DNA of 64,000 nt from an uncultured Myxococcales bacterium (GTDB taxonomy: Bacteria > Myxococcota_A > UBA9042). The position numbers and the translations under genes are program-made. Positions 25,549 through 36,527 of the stretch are shown piece after piece. Position 1 is the first letter of the stretch. The number at the start of each line of letters is the position of its first letter. The notes below the pieces were generated by a model that searched no databases, was not told where the DNA came from, and worked only from the letters and a program-made list of their open reading frames with translations. The stretch lies in contig CAIMLR010000007.1 of NCBI GenBank assembly GCA_903842345.1, positions 248,001 to 312,000 on the forward strand. Direction: 5' to 3'.

Positions 25549-27186
25549 TCAGGGGAGGAAACTAAAGCCCTTGAGCTTCTGGTAATCACCCGGACCCAGG
25601 TCCACCGCTGTGGTTTGCGCCGCTTCCGTGCCCTCCGGATCACGCGCCACAATCGTGTGTTTTCCGGGCTTGAGTTGCAAGACGTAGTGGTCGCCGCCGG
25701 ACGTCGCCGGGCGTTTCTTGCCATCGACCGTGATCACAGTGGACGCCGGCAGGACGCGGAACTCGACAACTCCCCATTGCGCCGCAGCCTTCGCTTCTGC
25801 GTTGGCGTCGCGGCCATGCTTTTCCGGCGCCGCAGGCTCCGACGGGGCAGCCACTTCTGCGGTTGCCGGCACACTGGGCGCAATGGCGACAACGGTCGGC
25901 GACGGCGCAGGCGGGACGGGGACAGGTTCGCCAACCGTCGGCGCGGGCGGCAGCGGTGCTTCAGCTTGCCCGACCGGAACGGCGGCGCGCGGCGGCACAA
26001 ACGCCTTGTGGTTGTCCTGACGCGATTGCCAGACCCAGAGCGCGAGGCTGAGGACGAGGATGCCAAACAACAGCGCCCACCGCGACGTCCGCCGCTCGGG
26101 CTCCGGGGCGAGCGCGCCGGATTGAACGGCCGACCGCACGCTCGCTTCCGATTGCCGGACGACCTCGATGCCGGGCAGGCTCAGCGTGCCCGTGAACTCG
26201 CCGGGCGATTGGCCCAGCAAACCGATGGTCTGTGCCAGCGTCTGGTCAAAACTGCCCGCGCGCGCCGCGAGCAGGTCAAAAGCCGGCGCCAGTTCCGCCG
26301 CCAGCCGCCGAGCCGGGGAAAGCTCCCCCGCTTCCGCCAGCAGGCGATTGGCGCGATCGGCGACTTCGGCCGCCGTCGCCGGGCGCAGCTTGCGATCGAG
26401 TTGCAGCAGACTTTCCAGCAGCTGGAACGTCCCCGGCGTCACGCGGCCAGAAAGCGCGGCGATCTTGCCGGGCAGCAGCGCGTACGCCTCCGCCAGCGAC
26501 TCCGGCTCGCCCACGTCCAGCGCGCGCTGTCCAGACAGCCACTCCAGCGCGCACAAACCGAGGGAAAAGAGGTCACTGCGGCCATCGGCGCGTTCTTGCC
26601 GCGCGTGCTCGGGGCTCAGGTACGGCAGCTTGCCGCGCAGCGCGCCCGCGGACAGCCGCGCCACCAGCGCCGTGCGCGCCACGCCAAAATCGACGAGCTT
26701 GACGTGGCCATCGCGGCGCACCATCACGTTGGACGGTGTCACGTCGTGGTGCACGATCCCCAGCGGCTTGCCGTCGGGACCGCGCCGCGTCCGCGCGTGA
26801 TCCAGCGCCTGCGCGACCGCGCGCACGATCTCGAGCACCGCGATCTCGCTCAGCACCTGGCCGCCATCGACCATCGGCAGGGCGCGCTGCACCGCGCGCA
26901 TGTCAAAACCTTCGACGAATTCCATCGCCAGGAAGTAGCCGTCGCCGTCCTGGCCCAGATCGAGAATCGCCGCAATGTTCGGGTGGTCCAGCGCTTCCAG
27001 CAGCTGCCCTTCAGCGATGAACTGCCGCACCAGCTCCGGATCGGAGGCCAGATCCTGGCGCAGGGTCTTCACGACGACGCGTTTGGCAAAGCCGGCGGCA
27101 CCCGGCGCTTCCGCCAGATACACCTCGCCCATGCCGCCCGTTGCCAGGTGACGGACCAGCCGGTAGCGACCGATCTCTGTTTGCAT
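25549..27186 (-). CDS. Transmembrane Ser/Thr protein kinase with PEGA-like tail
   Basis: A 545-aa kinase. The P-loop is LATGGMGEVYLAEA, the catalytic Lys lies in FAKRVVVKTL, the metal-binding motif is VDFGVART and the activation-segment end is LPYLSPEHA. The catalytic loop near residue 144 reads HHDVTPSN, so the usual HRD Arg is His and the usual Lys is Thr. After a ~150-residue linker comes one transmembrane helix (ALLFGILVLSLALWVWQS). Then a Pro/Ala-rich stretch leads to a C-terminal PEGA-like beta domain (GVVEFRVLPASTVITVDGKK), placed outside the inner membrane. The adjacent FHA activator is a plausible readout of its phosphorylation. Confidence 0.92.
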   Translation of the reverse strand: MQTEIGRYRLVRHLATGGMGEVYLAEAPGAAGFAKRVVVKTLRQDLASDPELVRQFIAEGQLLEALDHPNIAAILDLGQDGDGYFLAMEFVEGFDMRAVQRALPMVDGGQVLSEIAVLEIVRAVAQALDHARTRRGPDGKPLGIVHHDVTPSNVMVRRDGHVKLVDFGVARTALVARLSAGALRGKLPYLSPEHARQERADGRSDLFSLGLCALEWLSGQRALDVGEPESLAEAYALLPGKIAALSGRVTPGTFQLLESLLQLDRKLRPATAAEVADRANRLLAEAGELSPARRLAAELAPAFDLLAARAGSFDQTLAQTIGLLGQSPGEFTGTLSLPGIEVVRQSEASVRSAVQSGALAPEPERRTSRWALLFGILVLSLALWVWQSRQDNHKAFVPPRAAVPVGQAEAPLPPAPTVGEPVPVPPAPSPTVVAIAPSVPATAEVAAPSEPAAPEKHGRDANAEAKAAAQWGVVEFRVLPASTVITVDGKKRPATSGGDHYVLQLKPGKHTIVARDPEGTEAAQTTAVDLGPGDYQKLKGFSFLP

Positions 27187-27196
27187 TCGCTACAGT

Positions 27197-27246
27197 CCCA
27201 GCTTGAGGCCGCAAGGGCCGCCCCAGCTTCAGGCCGCGTGGGCCTC
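27197..27246. repeat. 25-bp imperfect tandem repeat at a gene 3' end
   Basis: Two adjacent 25-bp units, 27197-27221 and 27222-27246, share 21 of 25 bases (both begin CCCAGCTT). The second unit contains the last codons and stop of the alpha/beta hydrolase gene; the first lies in the gap before the kinase start. Confidence 0.8.
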
Positions 27247-28080
27247 GAGCCATGTGGCGATGTCCGCCAGCACGCGCGCGCGATCCGCTTCCGGTTCGTT
27301 GATGATTTCGTGGTAAAAACCCGCATAGGTCTTCACCGTCAGGCCGCGACCTTCGATCCGGCGCAGAAACTCCAGCGTCTGCTGCGAATCGATGATCCGA
27401 TCGCCGTCGCCGATCAGTGCCAACAGTGTCACGTCGCGCAGCGCTTCCGGCTTGGCCAGCGTCTGCGCCTGCGCGCCGAGGAACTCGGTGTACCAGCGCG
27501 CAGTCGCCACTTTGACGTTGAGCGGATCGGCGTCGTACGCCCGCACTTCCGCGGGATCGCGGCTGATGTCTTCCGGCGGAATGCCCGATGGCACGCGCAG
27601 CTTGGGCGCAAACTTGGACGCGCCGGTCGCCAGCGCCGCCTTCCAGCCCGGAATCTTGACCTTGTTGACGAGGCCAGGATTGGACAGGATCACGCCCTTG
27701 AGCGGGCCGAGGCCGTGCTGCTGGACGTATTTGGCGACAATCAGGCCGCCCATCGAGTGCCCGAGCAGGAACAACGGCGCCGGCAACTTGCGGGTCGCGT
27801 CGTCGATGACAAGCGCAAGGTCGTCGAGGTAGCTGTCAAAGCGCTCCACGTACACCCGCGGGCCACCCGAGCGGCCATGACCGCGCGCGTCAAAGGTCGC
27901 CACGGCGAACCCGTGCGGCAGCAGCGCGTCGACCAGATGGCCATAACGCCCGCCGTGCTCAGCAAAGCCGTGGTGCACCAGCAGCGTACCCTTGGCGCCC
28001 TCGGGCACCCAAGCGCGCGTCTGCAGTTGCAGGCCGTCTGACGTCGTCAGCGTGCCAGTCTGGGTTGGAGCGTGCGGCAT
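27229..28080 (-). CDS. Alpha/beta hydrolase, monoacylglycerol lipase-like
   Basis: A 283-aa serine hydrolase. The nucleophile elbow is LLGHSMGGLI, the oxyanion-region motif is LLVHHGFAEHGGRY, and FDARGHGRSGGPRV matches the monoglyceride-lipase/lysophospholipase group. The acid is in LIGDGDRIID and the catalytic His in GFYHEIINE. ATG 28080 has GGAGG 5 nt upstream and is preferred over an upstream ATG at 28107. No signal peptide is seen, so it is cytoplasmic. It lies between a lipoprotein gene and the kinase in one direction and may belong to the same transcript. Confidence 0.9.
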   Translation of the reverse strand: MPHAPTQTGTLTTSDGLQLQTRAWVPEGAKGTLLVHHGFAEHGGRYGHLVDALLPHGFAVATFDARGHGRSGGPRVYVERFDSYLDDLALVIDDATRKLPAPLFLLGHSMGGLIVAKYVQQHGLGPLKGVILSNPGLVNKVKIPGWKAALATGASKFAPKLRVPSGIPPEDISRDPAEVRAYDADPLNVKVATARWYTEFLGAQAQTLAKPEALRDVTLLALIGDGDRIIDSQQTLEFLRRIEGRGLTVKTYAGFYHEIINEPEADRARVLADIATWLEAHAA

Positions 28081-28125
28081 GAAAACCTCCACGGCGTCGC
28101 CAGGCAACGCCGGTTGTGCCGAAAT

Positions 28126-29271
28126 TTACTTGGGGGCAGCGACTGGAGCGACGGGGGCGGCGCCGGAGAGCTTGTCCGCCTTGAACGCGCCCTTGAACTT
28201 GCCTTCCGGGCGCTGGTTGGTCCAAGCGCCTGACAGGCTCTTGTCCTCCACCTTGCCGGAGAGCTTGAACGTCTCGCCCTGCATTTCGCCCGTGACCGAG
28301 AAGCTGCCACCGGTGAGCGTGCCCGTGAGCGGAAGGATTGCCGGCGGCTGCGGGCGGCCATCGGGCGACGGCGGCGGGACGCCTTGCCACTGGACCGCAC
28401 CGGACAGCTTGCCGTTGCGATCTTCCAGCCGAACAGACGCGTTGCGATCGCCGGACACGACGCCGTTGTAGACGCCCGTCGCCGGCGGCAGCGGCGCAAT
28501 CACGGTCGGATTCTTGGTGTCCGGGCACTTCTGGTTGCGCGCCGCGTAGGCCTGCTGGATGACGACCGGGAAACGCGCGAAAATCAGGCCATAGCGGGAG
28601 AATTCGCCAGCCGTCATGCCGTTGTCCGCGAACACTTTCGCCGCCGCCTGCGCGTGGGCGAGGTCGTCGGTCTTGCCCTCGGCGGTCGTCAGCTGCTTCT
28701 GCATGCACGTCACTTCCACAAAGACTTTGACGTACGTCTCAATGGTCTTGCCTTCGATCAGGCCGACTTCCGGTGCGTACAGGCACGTTTCCGTCTCATC
28801 CTTGAGCTTGGCCACCGTCGCGGTATGGGCATCGGCGAGGCGCACCACATCGCGCCATTTCTCGCGCTCGAGTTCCGCCAGATGGTCTTCCTTGGGCTCG
28901 ACCGCCGGCTTGGCCTTGGGATCCACTTTCTGGAAGACCGCGTCCAGGTGCAGCTCAGGCTTCTTGCCCTTGGTCCAGTCGATCGCCATCCGCTCCGCGG
29001 ACTTTTCCGCCACGCCATACTTCAGCGCGCATTTCTGCAGCAGCCGCGCGGCGTAGAACATGTCGTACGGAATCCCCAGCTCAGGCGGCGGCGGAACATC
29101 GGCGGCGGTCGGAGAAACAGCGCCGGGCGCACCTGCGGCCTTGCCCGCTTCAGCAGTCGCGCCGGCGGCCGGCTGATCCGTTTTCTTTTCAGCGTCCTTC
29201 TTGCCACAAGCAGTGGCGGCGAAGGCCAAGCTGGCAACCAGAAGGCCAGAGACGAGCGAGCGACGATTCAT
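28126..29271 (-). CDS. Lipoprotein of unknown function
   Basis: A 381-aa secreted lipoprotein. The signal (SGLLVASLAFAATAC) ends at a lipobox Cys followed by GKKDAEKK and an Ala/Gly/Pro linker. The body has paired Cys residues (LLQKCALKYG, ETCLYAPEVG, EVTCMQKQL, NQKCPDTKN) compatible with disulfides in the periplasm. The C-terminal ~120 residues look beta-rich, with alternating Thr/Gly/Ser strands (LTGTLTGGSFSVTGEMQG, FKLSGKVEDKSLSGAW), like a small lipocalin-type or beta-sandwich domain. The start is ATG 29271; a TTG 21 nt upstream is possible. No family is recognised. Confidence 0.8.
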   Translation of the reverse strand: MNRRSLVSGLLVASLAFAATACGKKDAEKKTDQPAAGATAEAGKAAGAPGAVSPTAADVPPPPELGIPYDMFYAARLLQKCALKYGVAEKSAERMAIDWTKGKKPELHLDAVFQKVDPKAKPAVEPKEDHLAELEREKWRDVVRLADAHTATVAKLKDETETCLYAPEVGLIEGKTIETYVKVFVEVTCMQKQLTTAEGKTDDLAHAQAAAKVFADNGMTAGEFSRYGLIFARFPVVIQQAYAARNQKCPDTKNPTVIAPLPPATGVYNGVVSGDRNASVRLEDRNGKLSGAVQWQGVPPPSPDGRPQPPAILPLTGTLTGGSFSVTGEMQGETFKLSGKVEDKSLSGAWTNQRPEGKFKGAFKADKLSGAAPVAPVAAPK

Positions 29272-29474
29272 GGGTTCACCGGATCCTTGCAAATGGGATG
29301 ACGCATTGGGTCTGCGGGCTTTTCAACACCGCGGAGGGGCAAAGTCTGCCATGGACAGCGCCGATACTCCACACCGCAACAACAACCGCATTTTGCCGCC
29401 GTCGGAGTCATCCCCGCGCGGCGCTGAAGCTGCTACACTCGCGCCCCGCGCCTGCGTTTGCGCCGGATCGATCG

Positions 29475-30284
29475 ATGCCGCGAATCCCGCATTTTCCCGT
29501 GTTGGCAATGGCTTGGCTGCTGATGGCCGGGTCGGCGCACGCCGTGGATCTGCCAGGATCGTCGGTGCGGTTGGCGTGGCTGAAAGTGCCGGGTGCGAGC
29601 GATCCGACTTCCGCGCTGACCGCCTGGGCCCAGGAGATTCGCCTGCGGACGAGCATTGACATCGCGTCCCAGCCCGTGGGCATCCGGCCGGAAGATCCGG
29701 CGCTCTTCAGCTATCCGTTGCTGTATTGGGGCAGCGACAAGGCGCCGCCGCACCTCTCCGATCAAGCCGTCGCGGCGCTGCGCCAGCATCTGTCCACCGG
29801 CGGCATGCTGATCGTCGACAACACGGGGCGCACGGAAGCGTCGCAGGCCTTTGATCAAGGTCTGCGCCATGAATTGGCCCGGTTGTTTCCGCAGCCGCTG
29901 CAGCGCGTGGCGCCCACCCACGTGCTGTACCGCTCGTTCTACCGGCTGGAGCGCCCGGTCGGACGGCGCGCGGACGCGCACGAACTGGAAGGCATCCGCG
30001 TCGGCAACCATTTTGCCGTGCTGTACGGGCGCAACGATCTGAGCGGCGCGCTGGCCCGGCAAGCGGTTGGCGGCTACGCGTTGGCGGTCGTGCCGGGCGG
30101 AGAAACGCAGCGGGAACAGGCATTTCGCCTCGCCGTGAACCTTGTGATGTACGCGCTGTGCCTGGACTACAAGGACGACCACACCCACGTGATGCACCTG
30201 CTGCGCACGCGGCGCGGGGCCAAGGCGCCCATCGCGACGTCCCCGGCGCCGCCGCCCATCCTGCCCAACCAACCGGAGCCGTAG
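29475..30284 (+). CDS. DUF4159-like exported protein
   Basis: A 269-aa protein with a signal peptide (VLAMAWLLMAGSAHAVD). The body matches DUF4159-type proteins in the succession DPALFSYPLLYWGSDKAPPH, LSTGGMLIVDN and LFPQPLQRVAPTHVLYRSFY. EGIRVGNHFAVLYGRNDLSG and FRLAVNLVMYALCLDYKDD follow. Such proteins usually sit in MoxR/VWA gene clusters and have an amidotransferase-like fold. Here it is 3 bp upstream of a VWA membrane protein, about 9 kb from the main MoxR operon. It is divergent from the lipoprotein gene, and no clear promoter was found in the 203-bp gap. Confidence 0.8.
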   Translation: MPRIPHFPVLAMAWLLMAGSAHAVDLPGSSVRLAWLKVPGASDPTSALTAWAQEIRLRTSIDIASQPVGIRPEDPALFSYPLLYWGSDKAPPHLSDQAVAALRQHLSTGGMLIVDNTGRTEASQAFDQGLRHELARLFPQPLQRVAPTHVLYRSFYRLERPVGRRADAHELEGIRVGNHFAVLYGRNDLSGALARQAVGGYALAVVPGGETQREQAFRLAVNLVMYALCLDYKDDHTHVMHLLRTRRGAKAPIATSPAPPPILPNQPEP

Positions 30285-30287
30285 CGG

Positions 30288-32597
30288 ATGAACCACGGCG
30301 ACCATCTGGAATGGGGTTTGCACTGGGCTTGGCCGGTTTGGCTGCTGGTCGGCGCGCTGGCGTTGACGGTGCTGGGGCTCGCCGCGTGGAACATCCGCAA
30401 GCTGGCGGGCAAGCGCAAGCGGGCGCTGCTGATGGCGCTGCGAATTCTGACGGTGCTGAGCGTGCTGGCGGTGCTGGCCCAGCCGACCTGGGTGAGCCGG
30501 TCCGTGCGGCCGGGCGGGCAGCGCGTGGCGGTGGTTGTCGATCGCTCGGCGTCGATGGCCCATGGTCCGGAGGGCAAGACCCGATGGGACCGGGCGCTCG
30601 CGGCGGCGGCGCGTATTGAACGCAAGCAGCCGGTGGCGTGGTACACGATGGCGCAACGGCTGGAGCCGGCGCGCAGTTTCGCTGAGGTCAAGGCGCGCAA
30701 ACCCGATGGTCAGGCGAGCGACTTGCTGGCGGCGCTGGGCGATCTGGGCGATGCGCGGCGGACCAGCGGCCTTTCCGCGGTGGTGCTCGTCAGCGACGGT
30801 CTGGACAATGGCCCGCTGCACGCCCGGACGGCGAGCGACGCCCAAACGTTGGATGCGGAATCCGCGGAGACGCTGGACCGGCTCCGGCTGGCCGTCCACA
30901 CGCTGGCGATCGATGACGCCAAGCCGGCGCGGGACGTGGCGGTGACCGCGCTGCGGGCGAGCGCGTTCGGGTTCACGCGGACCTACATGCCGGTGACGGT
31001 CGATCTGGAGTTGAGCGGCTATGCCGACGCGGACGGCGAATTGACGCTGACGTTGAAGGACAATGGCCGCGTGACGTCCGAGAAGAAGCTCCCGTTGCGC
31101 GGTCCGCCCCAGCGCGCGATCGAGCTCGAGTTTCAGCCGCTCCACGTTGGCCCGCACCTGCTGGAGGCGAGCGTCGCGCCGCTGCCCGATGAAGCGACCG
31201 TGGTCAACAACCAGACCTGGGCGGCGCTGCAGGTCGTGCGCGATCGCACCCGCGTGCTGCACCTTGCGGGGCATCCGTCGTGGGACACGCGGTTCCTGCG
31301 GGCGCATCTGCGCGGCAATCCGGCGGTGGATTTGGTCAGCTTCTACATCATGATCGGTCAGGGCGCGGCGGGCTACGTCTCCGGCGAGGACACGACGCTG
31401 ATTCCGTTTCCAACCCGGGAAATTTTTGAGGACTCGCTCTCCAGCTTTGATCTTGTCGTCTTCCAGGACTTTCCGTTCGGGCCGTTCCAGGTGGAGCGCT
31501 ACTTGCCAGAATTGCACAAATACGTGACCGGCGGCGGCGCGTTCCTGGTGCTGGGCGGCCGGCAATCCCTGAGCGGCGGCGGTTATTACGGCACGGCGCT
31601 GGCGGAATGGCTGCCGATCAAGTTGGAGCCGCTGCAGGGCGCGGACGTCGGCTGGGTGGAGGGCGCGGTGACGCCGATGCTGACCCCGGCGGGCGCTCTG
31701 CATCCGGTTTCGCTCCTGGCGGCCGACGCCGATGGCAATAACAAAGCGTGGAATCGCCACGCCTTTTCGGGCCGCAACACATCCCTGCGCGCCGGTGGCG
31801 AGGGCAATGTGCTGGCGACCGACACCGCGGGCCATCCGTTGTTGGCGGTCGCGGACATTGGCGACGGGCGGAGTGCAGTTCTCGCGACGGATTCCCTGTG
31901 GCAGTGGGCCTTTCCGTCGCAAGCGGCGACCGACGCGCGCGATGTGAGCCGCGACGACTACCACCGCTTGCTGGACCAACTGACCGCGTGGCTGCTGCAC
32001 GATCCGGACCTGAACGCGCTGCGCCTGGAGCCGCCCTCGGAGCCGGTCGCGGCGGGCGAACCCGTGCGCGTGCGCGTGACGGCGCGATCGGCAAGCGGCC
32101 AGCCGGTTTCGGGTCTGACGCTGCGGTGGCGTCTGGCGCCGCTGGAACCGCCGCCGGACAAGACTGCGCCCGCCAAGCCGGACGCGGCCAAGCCGCTGCC
32201 GGAGTCCAAGGCGTGGCAGGAGCCGACCGACGATCGCGGTGAAGTCATGCTCGCGCTGGACGATGTGCCGGCGGGACCGCAGCAGGTGCAGGTTGAGGCC
32301 GTGGTCGATGGCCGCAATCAGCAGGCCAGCGCGCCGTTTGCCGTGGCGCCGGCGACGCGGGAAGCCAGCCGCCTCCAGCCGTCCGATCACCTGTTGAAGC
32401 TGATCGCCAAGTCCTCCGGCGGCCAGATGTGGCGCGACGACGTGCCGGGTGCGGGCATCCCGCTGCCGCGCCAGACCGACTCCGATCTCACCGATCTCGA
32501 CCACACCGATCTCTGGACCCGGCCGGAAGTCATGCTCTGGCTGACGCTTCTCCTGGGCCTGGAATGGGCGTTGCGCCGCCGCTGGGGCCTCGCCTGA
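30288..32597 (+). CDS. VWA/amidotransferase-like membrane protein
   Basis: A 769-aa protein. Two N-terminal transmembrane helices (WPVWLLVGALALTVLGLAAW and LMALRILTVLSVLAVLAQPTW) precede a VWA-like domain with DRSASMA (near residue 84) and VLVSDGLDNG. An amidotransferase-like region follows (FDLVVFQDFPFG, TGGGAFLVLGGRQSLSGGG), then a C-terminal helix (VMLWLTLLLGLEWALRR). It is a paralogue of the 934-aa VWA protein of the MoxR operon in order and motifs. It begins 3 bp after the DUF4159-like stop, so the two are coupled. It probably works with the MoxR system in the envelope. Confidence 0.85.
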   Translation: MNHGDHLEWGLHWAWPVWLLVGALALTVLGLAAWNIRKLAGKRKRALLMALRILTVLSVLAVLAQPTWVSRSVRPGGQRVAVVVDRSASMAHGPEGKTRWDRALAAAARIERKQPVAWYTMAQRLEPARSFAEVKARKPDGQASDLLAALGDLGDARRTSGLSAVVLVSDGLDNGPLHARTASDAQTLDAESAETLDRLRLAVHTLAIDDAKPARDVAVTALRASAFGFTRTYMPVTVDLELSGYADADGELTLTLKDNGRVTSEKKLPLRGPPQRAIELEFQPLHVGPHLLEASVAPLPDEATVVNNQTWAALQVVRDRTRVLHLAGHPSWDTRFLRAHLRGNPAVDLVSFYIMIGQGAAGYVSGEDTTLIPFPTREIFEDSLSSFDLVVFQDFPFGPFQVERYLPELHKYVTGGGAFLVLGGRQSLSGGGYYGTALAEWLPIKLEPLQGADVGWVEGAVTPMLTPAGALHPVSLLAADADGNNKAWNRHAFSGRNTSLRAGGEGNVLATDTAGHPLLAVADIGDGRSAVLATDSLWQWAFPSQAATDARDVSRDDYHRLLDQLTAWLLHDPDLNALRLEPPSEPVAAGEPVRVRVTARSASGQPVSGLTLRWRLAPLEPPPDKTAPAKPDAAKPLPESKAWQEPTDDRGEVMLALDDVPAGPQQVQVEAVVDGRNQQASAPFAVAPATREASRLQPSDHLLKLIAKSSGGQMWRDDVPGAGIPLPRQTDSDLTDLDHTDLWTRPEVMLWLTLLLGLEWALRRRWGLA

Positions 32598-32609
32598 TGC
32601 GCTCCGGCC

Positions 32610-32638
32610 TTGCCGCGCCGCGCGCCAAAGCCTACCCT
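32610..32638 (+). promoter_or_regulatory. Putative promoter for the M1 peptidase gene
   Basis: TTGCCG (32610-32615), 17-bp spacer, TACCCT (32633-32638), 25 nt before the ATG. Moderate match. Confidence 0.4.
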
Positions 32639-32663
32639 CTGCCTCCCTGATTTGGAGCTCCCC

Positions 32664-35246
<2,583 letters not shown>

Positions 35247-35248
35247 CC

Positions 35249-36373
35249 ATGGCGATCCCGGCGCAAGCGCGCGATCTTCTGGAACACGCGGTCGCCAACG
35301 GCGTGGGTTCCGCTGCGGCGCTGTCGTGGCGGCATGGCGCCGATCGCAGCCTGCTGGCAACAGGTCGAACCGCTCTGCCCAATTGGTCCAACCAAGCGAT
35401 CGACACCGCAAGTCCATTCGACCTGGCATCGCTGACCAAACCCATGGTGACGTTGACCCTGCTTGTGGGCGAGCTCGCCAAGGGCCGCATCGCGCTGGAC
35501 GACCGTCTGGATGCGCACTTGCCCGCGGCGCGCCACACCCCTCGCGGCGCGGCGACGTTGAGCCAGCTCGTCAGCCACACGTCCGGCGCACCGGCGTGGC
35601 TCGACTTCTTTGCCGCGACGCGCGACGCGCCAGCGACCGGGCGGGCCGCGGCAGTGCAGCGCGCGGTGTTGACCACGCCCAATGGCTACGATCCGGGATC
35701 GCGAGCGATCTACAGCGATCTCGGCTACATGGCGCTCGGCTGGCTGCTGGAGCACGTGGCGGATCGGCCGCTCGATGTGCTGTACGACGAGCGAATCGCC
35801 GCGCCGCTTGGCTTGCGCACCGGGTTTCGCCGCATCAGCGCCACCGGCGGGGACGCCGCCCTCGTTGTGGCAACGGAAGTGTGGCCCGCCCGCTGCCCAA
35901 CCGGCCTTCCGCTGCAGGGCACTGTTCACGACGACAATTGTGCGGCGCTCGATGGCGTTGCCGGACATGCCGGGCTCTTTGGCGCCGTGGGCGACGTTGC
36001 GACGTGGGCTGACTGTTGGCTGGCGGCCGTGCGCGGCACAGACAACCCTCTGCACTTGCCGACCGAACTGTGTCGGCGGCTGACGACGACGGCGGGATGC
36101 GTCGGAACCTCCTGGCGCCACGGCTGGGACACCCCCTCCCGTCCCGGCTCCAGCGCGGGCGAACGCGTGCCCGCCGATGCGTTCGGCCACCTCGGTTTCA
36201 CCGGCACCAGCGTCTGGTTCGCCCCCGGCGATGACGCATGCGCCGTCCTCCTGACCAACCGCGTCCACCCGACCCGCGACGCCGTCGACGGCATCCGCGC
36301 GCTCCGCCCCAACCTGCACGACGCGCTTTGGCGCACTTTGCCGGACCGTCCGGGCCAGCGACCAGCGCGTTGA
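35249..36373 (+). CDS. Serine beta-lactamase-like hydrolase (class C fold, cytoplasmic)
   Basis: A 374-aa protein of the beta-lactamase/penicillin-binding-protein-like fold. S61-x-x-K64 (ASLTKP) carries the nucleophile, Y-S-D (AIYSDLGYMALG) replaces the Y-x-N motif, and HLGFTGTS matches the H-x-G/KTG region. No signal peptide is visible, so it is more likely an esterase or peptidase than a periplasmic beta-lactamase. It follows the M1 peptidase by 2 bp in the same operon, which hints at a shared peptide-processing role. The substrate is unknown. Confidence 0.88.
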   Translation: MAIPAQARDLLEHAVANGVGSAAALSWRHGADRSLLATGRTALPNWSNQAIDTASPFDLASLTKPMVTLTLLVGELAKGRIALDDRLDAHLPAARHTPRGAATLSQLVSHTSGAPAWLDFFAATRDAPATGRAAAVQRAVLTTPNGYDPGSRAIYSDLGYMALGWLLEHVADRPLDVLYDERIAAPLGLRTGFRRISATGGDAALVVATEVWPARCPTGLPLQGTVHDDNCAALDGVAGHAGLFGAVGDVATWADCWLAAVRGTDNPLHLPTELCRRLTTTAGCVGTSWRHGWDTPSRPGSSAGERVPADAFGHLGFTGTSVWFAPGDDACAVLLTNRVHPTRDAVDGIRALRPNLHDALWRTLPDRPGQRPAR

Positions 36374-36399
36374 CCGTTTGCCAAGCGGACGTGTATCCT
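36370..36399 (+). promoter_or_regulatory. Putative promoter overlapping the upstream stop codon
   Basis: TTGACC (36370-36375), 18-bp spacer, TATCCT (36394-36399). The TGA stop of the serine hydrolase lies inside the -35 hexamer. The leader to the chosen GTG is about 120 nt. Confidence 0.55.
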
Positions 36400-36527
36400 T
36401 CTGGAGTTGTTGTGCGCGACGCAGACGCCGGTTCCCTGGCTGATGCGGACTGCAAACGGATTGGGGCGGACAGCGCGACGGGTTGAGCAACGACCCCAAC
36501 GTTTTTCGCGGACTCGGGAGGCTATGG

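Noticed and set aside
29272-29474. Divergent promoters between the lipoprotein and DUF4159-like genes
   Set aside because: TACACT at 29434 has no -35 at a sensible distance, and the minus strand shows none either.
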